A stretch of 24,021 nt of DNA, taken from assembly GCA_035649575.1 (NCBI GenBank), contig DASRJH010000270.1, positions 1 through 24,021 of the forward strand, given 5' to 3'. This DNA is from DASVAL01 sp035649575 (GTDB lineage Bacteria > Planctomycetota > UBA1135 > UBA2386). Below are positions 15,495-22,153 of the stretch, one piece after another; the first letter of the stretch is position 1, and each line of letters starts with the position of its first letter. The translations under genes were made by a program, and so were the position numbers. Under the pieces are notes generated by a model that saw only the letters and a program-made list of their open reading frames with translations, ran no database searches and was not told where the DNA came from.

Positions 15495-16774
15495 CAGCCC
15501 GCGTGCACGAGCAGCCGCAGGTCGCGCACGTTCGTGCCGGTCGGCCCTGTGATCACGGTGTCGCCGAGTGCGTGCAGCAGCGGGAACGCATCGAAGCGGG
15601 CCAGGGCACCGGGTACGGAGAAGCCGTGGGCCTTCGCGCGCGCCACGGTGGTGCCGTCCACGACCGCGCCCGCGGCAGTTGAGTTGCCGTCGATGCCATC
15701 GGTGCCGGCGCTGAGCACCGCGATGGGGCGGCCGTGGATCTCGAGCGCACAGGCGAGCGCGAACTGCTGGTTGCGTCCGCCGGCTCCGGGGCTCGTGGGC
15801 AACGGCACCGAGAGTTCCCCGCCCGTCAGGATCGCGACAGCGCGGCCGGGATGGCTGCGGTGCAGGCGATCGAGGTGATCGAGCAGGTGCGCAGCAGCGC
15901 GTTCGTATGGCCAGTCGTCGACGCTCTGGTCCTCGACGACGAACAGGCCGGTGGCCTCTGCATGTCGGCGCAGCTCGGCCCGCGCGTGGTGGTTCGACCC
16001 GATGCGCGTGAACACGAGCTGGCCCATCGTTGGTGAGTCCGGGCGCAGCGACGGCGGCAACTCACCGCTCTGGATCCTGGTCCGCAAGGCTGCGGGCACG
16101 ATCGGCCAGATTCCGAAGCGATCCAGCACGGCACGGCAATCGGCCAGCGTCGTGGGGTCGATCGTGCTCGGACCCGAAGCGACCGAAGCGCCGCGCACGT
16201 CCGGCACGTCGGAGATCTCGACGGTCTCCTGCACCGAGGCTCGAGCGGCCGCGAGCGCGAGCCGGCCGCCCTTCACGGCCGACACGTGACGCCGCACGGT
16301 GTTGATCTCGACGATGCCGGCACCCGAGCCGACCAGTGCCTGGTAGAAGCTCCGCAGATCCTCGATCGTCACGGTCGGATCGGCCGGCAGCTCGAGCATG
16401 GCGGAGCCGCCGCCCGAGGCGAGGAACAGCACGACGTCGTCGCGCGTCGCTCCGCGCGCGAGCTCGAGCGCGCGCGCTGCGGCGCGCATGCTGCCGGCCG
16501 TCGGCAGCGGGTGGCCACCCGGGATCACTTCGAACGGCGGCAACGGCGCGTCGTCGGGTTCTGGCGGCACGACGAGTCCGCGCCAGTTCGCGGCGGGCAG
16601 ACCGTCGACGAGTGCTCGCGCCATCGGCCGCGCGGCCTTGCCGAACGCGAGCACGAGGAACGGGTGGCCGGCGCCGGCCCGGCCGCGCCATTCGTCGACG
16701 ACCGGAGCCATCTGCGCGGCCGGGTCGATGTCGCGCAGCGCCGCCTCGAACAGCCGCCGCAGCAGCTCCCTCAC
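15494..16774 (-). CDS. Glycerate 2-kinase (MOFRL/DUF4147 family)
   Basis: A 426-residue cytosolic enzyme of the type-II glycerate kinase family, which phosphorylates D-glycerate to 2-phosphoglycerate with ATP; members are often mis-annotated as hydroxypyruvate reductase TtuD. Hallmarks are LVLAFGKAARPM (Lys46, the conserved active-site lysine), GGHPLPTAGS, FLASGGGSAMLELP, SAVKGGRLA, DVRGASVASGPS, and the C-terminal MOFRL region with LTGGELSV, GAGGRNQQFALACALEI and SAGTDGIDGNSTAAGAVVD. Length is typical. The start is the GTG at 16774, which overlaps the stop of the dehydrogenase gene as GTGA (16771-16774); it gives the family N-terminus VRELLRRLFEAALRDIDP. Together the pair converts hydroxypyruvate to 2-phosphoglycerate. 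The stop overlaps a small ORF. Confidence 0.92.
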   Translation of the reverse strand: MRELLRRLFEAALRDIDPAAQMAPVVDEWRGRAGAGHPFLVLAFGKAARPMARALVDGLPAANWRGLVVPPEPDDAPLPPFEVIPGGHPLPTAGSMRAAARALELARGATRDDVVLFLASGGGSAMLELPADPTVTIEDLRSFYQALVGSGAGIVEINTVRRHVSAVKGGRLALAAARASVQETVEISDVPDVRGASVASGPSTIDPTTLADCRAVLDRFGIWPIVPAALRTRIQSGELPPSLRPDSPTMGQLVFTRIGSNHHARAELRRHAEATGLFVVEDQSVDDWPYERAAAHLLDHLDRLHRSHPGRAVAILTGGELSVPLPTSPGAGGRNQQFALACALEIHGRPIAVLSAGTDGIDGNSTAAGAVVDGTTVARAKAHGFSVPGALARFDAFPLLHALGDTVITGPTGTNVRDLRLLVHAG

Positions 16775-17745
16775 GCGAGCACCTCGGGATTGACGGGATT
16801 CGGCGGCCGTTCGCCGGTCAGCACCGCGACGCAGTTGCGGGCCGCGGTCGTGCACATGAGCGTGCGTACGCTGGCCGTCGCGCTGCCGACGTGCGGCAGC
16901 AGCACGACGTTGGGCAGCGCCAGCAGACCCGCGTGCACCTGCGGTTCGTGCTCGAAGACGTCGAGTCCCGCGCCGGCGAGCAGGCCTTCTTCGAGTGCGG
17001 CCGTGAGCGCCGCTTCGTCGACGACCGGACCGCGCGACGTGTTGATCAGGAACGCGCTGCGCTTCATGCGACAGAGTTGTTCGACGCCGATCAGGTGCCG
17101 TGTCTCGGGCAACAGCGGGACGTGCAGCGAGACGAAGTCGCTCTGCTGCAGCAGCAGGTCGAGCGGCACCTGGATCGCCTGCAGCTCCTGCTCGACCTCG
17201 CGGGCGGCCGGCGTGCGGCTCGCGTAGAGCACGCGCATCGAGAAGCCGCGCGCGCGGCGTGCGACTGCGCGGGCGATGCCGCCGAAGCCGACCAGACCCA
17301 ACGTGCGCCCGTGCACGTCGCTGCCACACAACAGGTCGACGTCCCACCGTTGCCACTTGCCGTCGCGCAGGAAGCGTTCGGCCGAGGGCAGGCCGCGCGC
17401 GGTCGCGAGCAGCAGCGCGAACGTGAGGTCCGCGGTCGCCTCGGTCAGCACGCCGGGCGTGTTCGTCACGGCGATCTTGCGCGCCGTCGCCGCTGGCACC
17501 GCGATGTTGTCGACGCCGACGGCGATCTGCGCGATGACGCGCAGCAGCGGTGCCGCCGCAATGACGCCGGCGTTCATCGGATCGGTGAGCTGACAGACGA
17601 CGCCGTGCGCGTGCTGCAGCTTCTTCTGCAGGCGCGCTTCGTCGAGCACGTCATAGCTGTCGACATAGTCGACGATGCAGTGCTCCTGCAGGACCGCGAT
17701 CGCCGCGGGGTAGACGTGGCGGGTGACGAGGACACGCGGCTTCAT
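16771..17745 (-). CDS. D-2-hydroxyacid dehydrogenase (glyoxylate/hydroxypyruvate reductase-like)
   Basis: A 324-residue NAD(P)H-dependent dehydrogenase of the GhrB/GyaR type. The ATG at 17745 starts the protein as MKPRVLVTRHVYPAAIAVLQ; the frame is open 34 codons upstream but that part is basic and non-homologous. The dinucleotide fold is LGLVGFGGIARAVARRA (153-158), with Ala in place of the usual Gly after Ile. The catalytic triad is present: Arg238 in NTSRGPVVDE, Glu267 in DVFEHEP and His285 in LLPHVGSAT. VGVDNIAVPAA and TEATADLTFALLLATAR are also family motifs. Coupling to glycerate kinase by GTGA makes hydroxypyruvate to D-glycerate the likely reaction, feeding serine or C2 carbon into glycolysis; glyoxylate reduction is also plausible. 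Confidence 0.92.
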   Translation of the reverse strand: MKPRVLVTRHVYPAAIAVLQEHCIVDYVDSYDVLDEARLQKKLQHAHGVVCQLTDPMNAGVIAAAPLLRVIAQIAVGVDNIAVPAATARKIAVTNTPGVLTEATADLTFALLLATARGLPSAERFLRDGKWQRWDVDLLCGSDVHGRTLGLVGFGGIARAVARRARGFSMRVLYASRTPAAREVEQELQAIQVPLDLLLQQSDFVSLHVPLLPETRHLIGVEQLCRMKRSAFLINTSRGPVVDEAALTAALEEGLLAGAGLDVFEHEPQVHAGLLALPNVVLLPHVGSATASVRTLMCTTAARNCVAVLTGERPPNPVNPEVLA

Positions 17746-17845
17746 TGCGGCAGGGTAACGGCCCGGCGGCGCGGCGCGAGGGCGCCGCAGTCGGCAACGG
17801 GGCGGGTCGCTAAAGTCCGGGCCGCGACCGGCCATCATTGCAGAC

Positions 17846-18304
17846 ATGCACGTGCCATGGGCGGTCTGGGCAGTTGGGTACTACGTCTGCACGGCTGCCG
17901 CGCTGGCTGCCATGGGCGCGGTGTCGGCGCAGATCGTCGTCGAGAACCTCGACGCTGTCGATCACAGCGACGCCTACGCGTGGCTCGGTGCGGCGGCTGG
18001 CGCCCTGCTGGGATTGTGGCTCGCGCGGTGGAAGCGCAGCAGTCCGACTACGCACCGCGTGCTGCGCTTCGTCGGCTGCGGGCTCGTGCTGCTCGGGGTC
18101 GTAGGCGGCTTCGCGATGTACGTGCAGTGGCAGCAACAGCGACGCGACACCAGCGGCAACATGATGGCCGGGCTCGAGGTGTTCATGATGGTGTTGCTCG
18201 CGTCGGGCGTCGCCGGCATCGGCGCCTGTCTGTGGCTCGCCGGTTTCAGCGGCCGGCGCATCGCGCCGACGAGCGCTTCGAGCCATGACGTGTCGCTCCA
18301 GTGA
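17846..18304 (+). CDS. Four-helix membrane protein, unknown function
   Basis: A 152-residue protein starting MHVPWAVWAVGYYVCTAAAL. Four hydrophobic segments are visible at about 7-28, 42-61, 73-95 (LRFVGCGLVLLGVVGGFAMY) and 108-131 (VFMMVLLASGVAGIGACLWL), joined by short polar loops; the third loop is QWQQQRRDTSGN. No catalytic or ligand motif is seen and I do not recognise a family. It diverges from the dehydrogenase gene across a 100-bp gap that should hold both promoters. There is no strong SD. Hydrophobic periodicity argues that it is a real gene rather than a shadow. Confidence 0.65.
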   Translation: MHVPWAVWAVGYYVCTAAALAAMGAVSAQIVVENLDAVDHSDAYAWLGAAAGALLGLWLARWKRSSPTTHRVLRFVGCGLVLLGVVGGFAMYVQWQQQRRDTSGNMMAGLEVFMMVLLASGVAGIGACLWLAGFSGRRIAPTSASSHDVSLQ

Positions 18305-18343
18305 TCGCGGCCCTCACGGCCAGATCACCGCCGACGGCCGCGA
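18305..18343. terminator. Possible stem-loop after the membrane-protein gene
   Basis: TCGCGGCC (18305-18312) and GGCCGCGA (18336-18343) are exact reverse complements directly after the stop codon, with a 23-nt loop. No T-run follows. It may act as a terminator between convergent reading directions, but the long loop makes this weak. Confidence 0.25.
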
Positions 18344-18365
18344 CCCTCGTCGCGTGCGCCACAAG

Positions 18366-18530
18366 TCATCGGGGCGTCTGCGACGTGAGCACCTTCGCAA
18401 GGCCGGCGACGTCCATCGACAAGCCGACCCGCCACTCGCTGCCGCGGATTCCCGCCGAAACGACGAAGTTGCCGCTCGCCCCGGCCGGATAGTCAGGAAA
18501 CTGCAGCGTGTCGTCGAGCTTCTTTGCCAT
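18366..18530 (-). CDS. Short ORF, possibly an N-terminally truncated gene
   Basis: A 54-residue reading frame from ATG 18530: MAKKLDDTLQFPDYPAGASG, then NFVVSAGIRGSEWRVGLSMD and VAGLAKVL. Coding-like sequence continues upstream in frame (TKAALIAGFGR) to about 18580, where no start codon is available before the end of the sigma-fusion gene at 18587. There is no SD. The composition is protein-like. I do not recognise it. It may be a remnant that lost its N-terminus, or a real small gene using a poor start. Confidence 0.35.
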   Translation of the reverse strand: MAKKLDDTLQFPDYPAGASGNFVVSAGIRGSEWRVGLSMDVAGLAKVLTSQTPR

Positions 18531-18586
18531 GCGGCCGAAGCCAGCGATCAGCGCGGCCTTCGTGGCGAAGGTCCGCCACCGCGTGC

Positions 18587-21418
18587 TCAGCGCACTTCGA
18601 CGTGCACCGGCGGCCCCTCGACGGCGGCGACCGTGAACGACACGGTCGCCGTCGTGTCGCCGGCGCGCGCGGTCAACGAGTAGTCGCCCGGCGCGAGCCA
18701 TAGCGACTCCTGCGTCTCGCAGCTCGCCACGTGCCTGCCGCCGGCCCGCAGCTCGAACGACTTGACGCCTGTGAACGTGAAGCGCTGCCGCACTCCCGCG
18801 GTGCGCTTCACGGCGACCACCGTCTCTTCGCCGCTGCGGATCGTGAACGGAATCGCGTGCGCCGCGACGTTCTCACCGCGCACGAGCAGCACGTAGTCCC
18901 CGGCGTTCAGCAGGTCGGAGCGCTGCGGCAGCGCCGGAGACTGCAGCCTGCCGAGGCGCCGGCCGTCGGTCGTCACGATGCGATACTCGAGCGCCGGACC
19001 CTCGCCGTCGGCGACGCGCACGATGCCGCCCCGATCGAGCTGGATCGTGCCCGCGTCCCACGCTGCGCCGGCATCGACCCGCCGCGGCTCCGTCGCGTAT
19101 GGCGCGTGGTTCTTGGCGGACACGAACAGGCGCCAGGTGCCGGCCGCCACGTCGAACGTGCACGTGCCATCGGCCGCGAGCGTCGCTGCCTCGCACGGGT
19201 TGATCGCGTCGGTGCGGAGAACCTCGACCGTGTCGCCCGCCGCCGGCGTGCCGTCCGCGCGCAGCACGCGTGCGACGATGCGCGCAGGGGGCGCCGTGTC
19301 TCGCTCGAGGCGGAGCACGACCTCGCCGGCACGCGGATCGATGTCGCTCTGCACGAATGCGAGATGACCGCGCTGCGTGATGCGCGCGGTGATGCGCTGA
19401 TCGACCGGGCAGTTGTTGGCGACGAAGTTGCCCTGCCGATCGCTGGACGCCCCGTCCAGCCACGTCTTCGTCCCCTCGAGATGGATCACCACGCTCGCGA
19501 GCGGGGCGCCGTCGCCGTCGAGCACGCGACCGCGAAGGACGACGCCGGCCGACACGACGATGTCGCGCCGCACGGTCTCCCCATCGGCGCCGTGCACGAC
19601 GACGGAGCCCCTGCCGTGCTTCTGGTGCCAGGCACCGAGCACCGTCTCGCCGGGCGGCACACCCGCCAACGTGAACGAGCCATCGCCCTCGGAGCGTGTC
19701 TCGATGCGGAACCAGTGGTCGTTGTCGACGTAGGCGATGTCGACGCGGGCCAGCGCCAGGCCCTCCGCCGAGCGGACGGTGCCGCAACACGTCACGCCCG
19801 GCGTCAGCGTGACGGTGAGTTGCGTGGTCGCGCCGGCGCTGACGTCGACGGTTCCTCGCCACGGTGCGAGGCCCGTCGCCAGAGCCAGGACCGGATGCGC
19901 GCCTGCGGCAACGCCGACCGCCAGGAAGCGGCCGTCGCCGTCCGCCGACACTTGCGCCGCGAGCGGCTCGCCGCCCTGCGCCGTCATCGACTGGTTCTCG
20001 GAAGCGCGCGATCCGACTTGCAGCACCGCGCCGCTGACCGGTGCACCTTCCCGATCGACGATCCGGCCGGCGACGCACCCGCCTGCAGCTCGCAGCTCGA
20101 TCCGCACGTGTTCGATCGAGCCGGGCTTTGCATTCACCAGGTAAGTCTGCGAGGCCGCGTGTCCGACGGCGCGAGCACTGATCAGGCAGGTCGGCTGGCA
20201 CTGTCGCAGCGCAAACGTGCCGTCCGCGGCCGTGATGCCGGGCCAAGCGATCGGCATCCCAGGCGCCGGCAACAGCTCGAGCTGTGCGCCGCCGACCGGA
20301 AGACCGCGCGAGTCGACGACGACGCCCGTCAGCGTGATGCCGCCGGTGAGCTCGAGCGTGCACTCGGACTCCGTCCCTGCCGCCACTTCGACGCTCCGTC
20401 CACCCAACGCGTGCACCGCCGCGAAGACTTCGATGCGCCCCGGTGGGATGCCTTCGAGGCGCGCCTTGCCGGCCTCGTCGGTGATCGCGCTGCGCAGCGG
20501 CTTGCCGAGCCGATCATCGTAGCAATGCACGGTGACCCCGCTCGCGACGGCCGGCTCGTCGCCGTAGCGAACGTGCACCGCGACCGTCCCGGTCGTGGCT
20601 CGGTCCGTTGCGGGCACCGGAACGACGTCCCGCTGCAGCGGCTCCGCCGGCTGCGGCGTGTCTCCGTGCGCGTCCGCGAGGGCCGCCGAAACGGGAGCCG
20701 CGCGTTCGTGAGCAGCGGTCGGCACAACCGCGGGCTCGCGCAGCAATGGCCAGGTGACGATGGCGAGTGCACCCACCAACACAGCAGCCGACGCAGCAAC
20801 GATCTTCGTTTTCGTCGTCATGGCGATCACCCCGATTGCGGCCTCTGCCGCCGACGGCGCAGCGAGCTCACGCCAAGGCAGCTCGCACGGCGCGTTCGCG
20901 ATCGGCGAAAGCGCGAGCACCCATGCGCGGCGTCCGCCGCGCGCGTCGAGCCGCTGGCGCAGTTCGCGGATCGCGGCGTGCAGGCGGTTGCTGACGGCCG
21001 ACGGCGTCACGCCGAGCCGGGCGGCGATGCGGCGCGGTGGCAGGCCTTCGTAAAAGCGGAGCACCACGACTACGCGCAGCGGGTCGGAAAGCGCGTTGAC
21101 CGCAGCCACCAGCTCCCGGCGCGTCTCCTCGATCGCGACCAGATCGCTCGCCGACAGCACACCACCCGCTGGCGCCATCTCGCGTTCGCGTTCGTCGCGG
21201 CGACGGTCGCGGCGGTGACGGTCCGCAACCAGGTTGCGCACGACGCTCGCCAACCACTGGCGCGGCTTCTGCAGCAGGCCCGGCCGGCGCTCGAGCACCC
21301 GCAGCCACGTCTGCTGCACGACTTCGTCGGCTTCACCCGCGACGAGCTGCTGCGCGAGGGCACGCACGAACGGCTCTTCAGCGAGCAGGCGTTGCAGGTC
21401 GTGGGGCAGAGCCGTCAT
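18587..21418 (-). CDS. ECF sigma factor fused to a membrane anchor and carboxypeptidase-regulatory-like repeats
   Basis: One continuous 943-residue frame. Residues about 10-75 are sigma region 2 (DEVVQQTWLRVLER, KPRQWLASVVRNLVADRHRR) and 100-160 sigma region 4 (LSDPLRVVVVLRFYEGLPPR, IAARLGVTPSAVSNRLHAAI). After a linker comes one membrane segment at about 206-225 (KIVAASAAVLVGALAIVTWP). The remaining ~700 residues are repeated carboxypeptidase-regulatory/CNA-B-like Ig units (GVVVDSRGLPVGGAQLELLP, GRIVDREGAPVSGAVLQVG, GRVLDGDGAPLASVVIHLEG), placed outside the inner membrane. Such fusions occur in Planctomycetes. The sigma part would have to act at the membrane or be released by proteolysis. 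ATG 21418 is the start; the frame stays open upstream but loses homology. An internal ATG at 20821 (Met200), preceded by GGGGTGAT, could also make the anchored repeats alone. Confidence 0.87.
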   Translation of the reverse strand: MTALPHDLQRLLAEEPFVRALAQQLVAGEADEVVQQTWLRVLERRPGLLQKPRQWLASVVRNLVADRHRRDRRRDEREREMAPAGGVLSASDLVAIEETRRELVAAVNALSDPLRVVVVLRFYEGLPPRRIAARLGVTPSAVSNRLHAAIRELRQRLDARGGRRAWVLALSPIANAPCELPWRELAAPSAAEAAIGVIAMTTKTKIVAASAAVLVGALAIVTWPLLREPAVVPTAAHERAAPVSAALADAHGDTPQPAEPLQRDVVPVPATDRATTGTVAVHVRYGDEPAVASGVTVHCYDDRLGKPLRSAITDEAGKARLEGIPPGRIEVFAAVHALGGRSVEVAAGTESECTLELTGGITLTGVVVDSRGLPVGGAQLELLPAPGMPIAWPGITAADGTFALRQCQPTCLISARAVGHAASQTYLVNAKPGSIEHVRIELRAAGGCVAGRIVDREGAPVSGAVLQVGSRASENQSMTAQGGEPLAAQVSADGDGRFLAVGVAAGAHPVLALATGLAPWRGTVDVSAGATTQLTVTLTPGVTCCGTVRSAEGLALARVDIAYVDNDHWFRIETRSEGDGSFTLAGVPPGETVLGAWHQKHGRGSVVVHGADGETVRRDIVVSAGVVLRGRVLDGDGAPLASVVIHLEGTKTWLDGASSDRQGNFVANNCPVDQRITARITQRGHLAFVQSDIDPRAGEVVLRLERDTAPPARIVARVLRADGTPAAGDTVEVLRTDAINPCEAATLAADGTCTFDVAAGTWRLFVSAKNHAPYATEPRRVDAGAAWDAGTIQLDRGGIVRVADGEGPALEYRIVTTDGRRLGRLQSPALPQRSDLLNAGDYVLLVRGENVAAHAIPFTIRSGEETVVAVKRTAGVRQRFTFTGVKSFELRAGGRHVASCETQESLWLAPGDYSLTARAGDTTATVSFTVAAVEGPPVHVEVR

Positions 21419-21495
21419 GGCAAGCACTAGACGCCGCGGTCCGCGGATTCTCTGCCGATTCTGCCCGCAATTGCTGTTCGTCACGCGACTCGTTC

Positions 21496-21600
21496 GTGCG
21501 CCGCCTTGCCCTGCGGACGCGCGCGAAGCTGACGCGAGCCGATCTGCTGGCGCTGCACCGCGTGTGGCTCGAGGAGTTCGGGGACCACTGCGGGAGCTGA
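21496..21600 (+). pseudogene. Possible C-terminal gene fragment
   Basis: A 34-residue stretch opening with GTG and ending in TGA whose composition (LTRADLLALHRVWLEEFGDH) is more protein-like than the surrounding frames. Upstream in the same frame the sequence is not convincing, and there is no SD. No family is recognised. It may be the tail of a deleted gene or chance. Confidence 0.2.
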
Positions 21601-21739
21601 CGTGGGAGTGAAGCGGACGACGATGACGCGAGGCGCGCGGTGACCGAAAGCGGTCGCGGCGGGACACCGGTGTGCTCGGTGGGCGAATCGTCGGCAAGAA
21701 CGCCTGGAGCTGCGGGTCAGCAAGGGTGCGACTTGACGG

Positions 21740-21949
21740 GGTTCCGCAGACGGGAGACCGTGGGGCCGTCCCGGGTGGTCTCGGACGCTGCTCCAATTTC
21801 CTACACCCGCTGCCGACGGCGACGAGCGCGCCGGGGTGGGCGAGCTCTTGGCTGAAGTCGACGAAGCGTTGGCCACCGGCCCCCGGCAGCGAGACCTGGG
21901 CGGGTACCAGGGCGATCGTGAGGACGAAGGCGAGAGCGCACGCGAGCAT
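21740..21949 (-). pseudogene. Possible decayed secreted-protein gene
   Basis: ATG 21949 starts a hydrophobic leader (MLACALAFVLTIALVPAQ) and then SLPGAGGQRFVDFSQELAHP and GALVAVGSGC. The GxGC pattern is reminiscent of secreted Planctomycetes proteins. Downstream the frame stays open but becomes Arg/Pro/Ser-rich without recognisable structure, finally running in frame into the sigma gene. I read it as a truncated or frameshifted gene; the end given is only where protein-like sequence stops. Confidence 0.25.
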
Positions 21950-22143
21950 CGCGCAGCGTAAGCGATGTCGGGCCCGCGCGACCAGGCGCGCGGGCGGTGG
22001 GGAAACCGCCGCGTCGCATCGCCACGCCCAGCAGGCGTTGCCGCGCGGTGCCGCCGCCGCGGTGCTGTCGCCGAGCTGCGGATCGGCGGGATTGCGCGAA
22101 CTCTCGCCGCGCGTGCGGACAGAAGGGCTGCATCCCTTTGCTC

Positions 22144-22148
22144 GAGGA
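22144..22148 (+). promoter_or_regulatory. Ribosome binding site of the propeller gene
   Basis: GAGGA lies 5 nt before ATG 22154 and fixes that start. It stands out because most genes in this window lack a recognisable SD. Confidence 0.6.
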
Positions 22149-22153
22149 ACCTC

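Larger units (their letters stand above)
21419..22153. other. Long divergent intergenic region with coding-like debris
   Basis: This 735-bp gap separates the sigma fusion from the propeller gene and should hold both promoters. Two pieces look like former coding sequence. On the minus strand, ATG 21949 opens a signal-peptide-like MLACALAFVLTIALVPAQ followed by about 30 plausible residues, then decays into Arg/Pro-rich sequence. On the plus strand, 21496-21600 reads VRRLALRTRAKLTRADLLAL and HRVWLEEFGDHCGS before a TGA. Neither has an SD. CCGCGG-T-CCGCGG at 21434-21446 lies 16 nt upstream of the sigma ATG. No clear promoter was identified. Confidence 0.45.

Noticed and set aside
16336..18288. 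650-codon plus-strand frame opposite kinase and dehydrogenase
   Set aside because: Arg-rich shadow; it would cover two genes with complete catalytic motifs on the minus strand.
20821..20821. Met200 of the sigma fusion as the start of a separate membrane protein
   Set aside because: The frame is continuous with the sigma domains and the arrangement fits known sigma/anchor fusions. Kept only as a possible additional internal start.
18731..21430. 899-codon plus-strand frame opposite the sigma fusion
   Set aside because: Antisense shadow: Arg/Ala/Asp-biased without motifs, while the opposite frame has sigma regions and Ig-like repeats.
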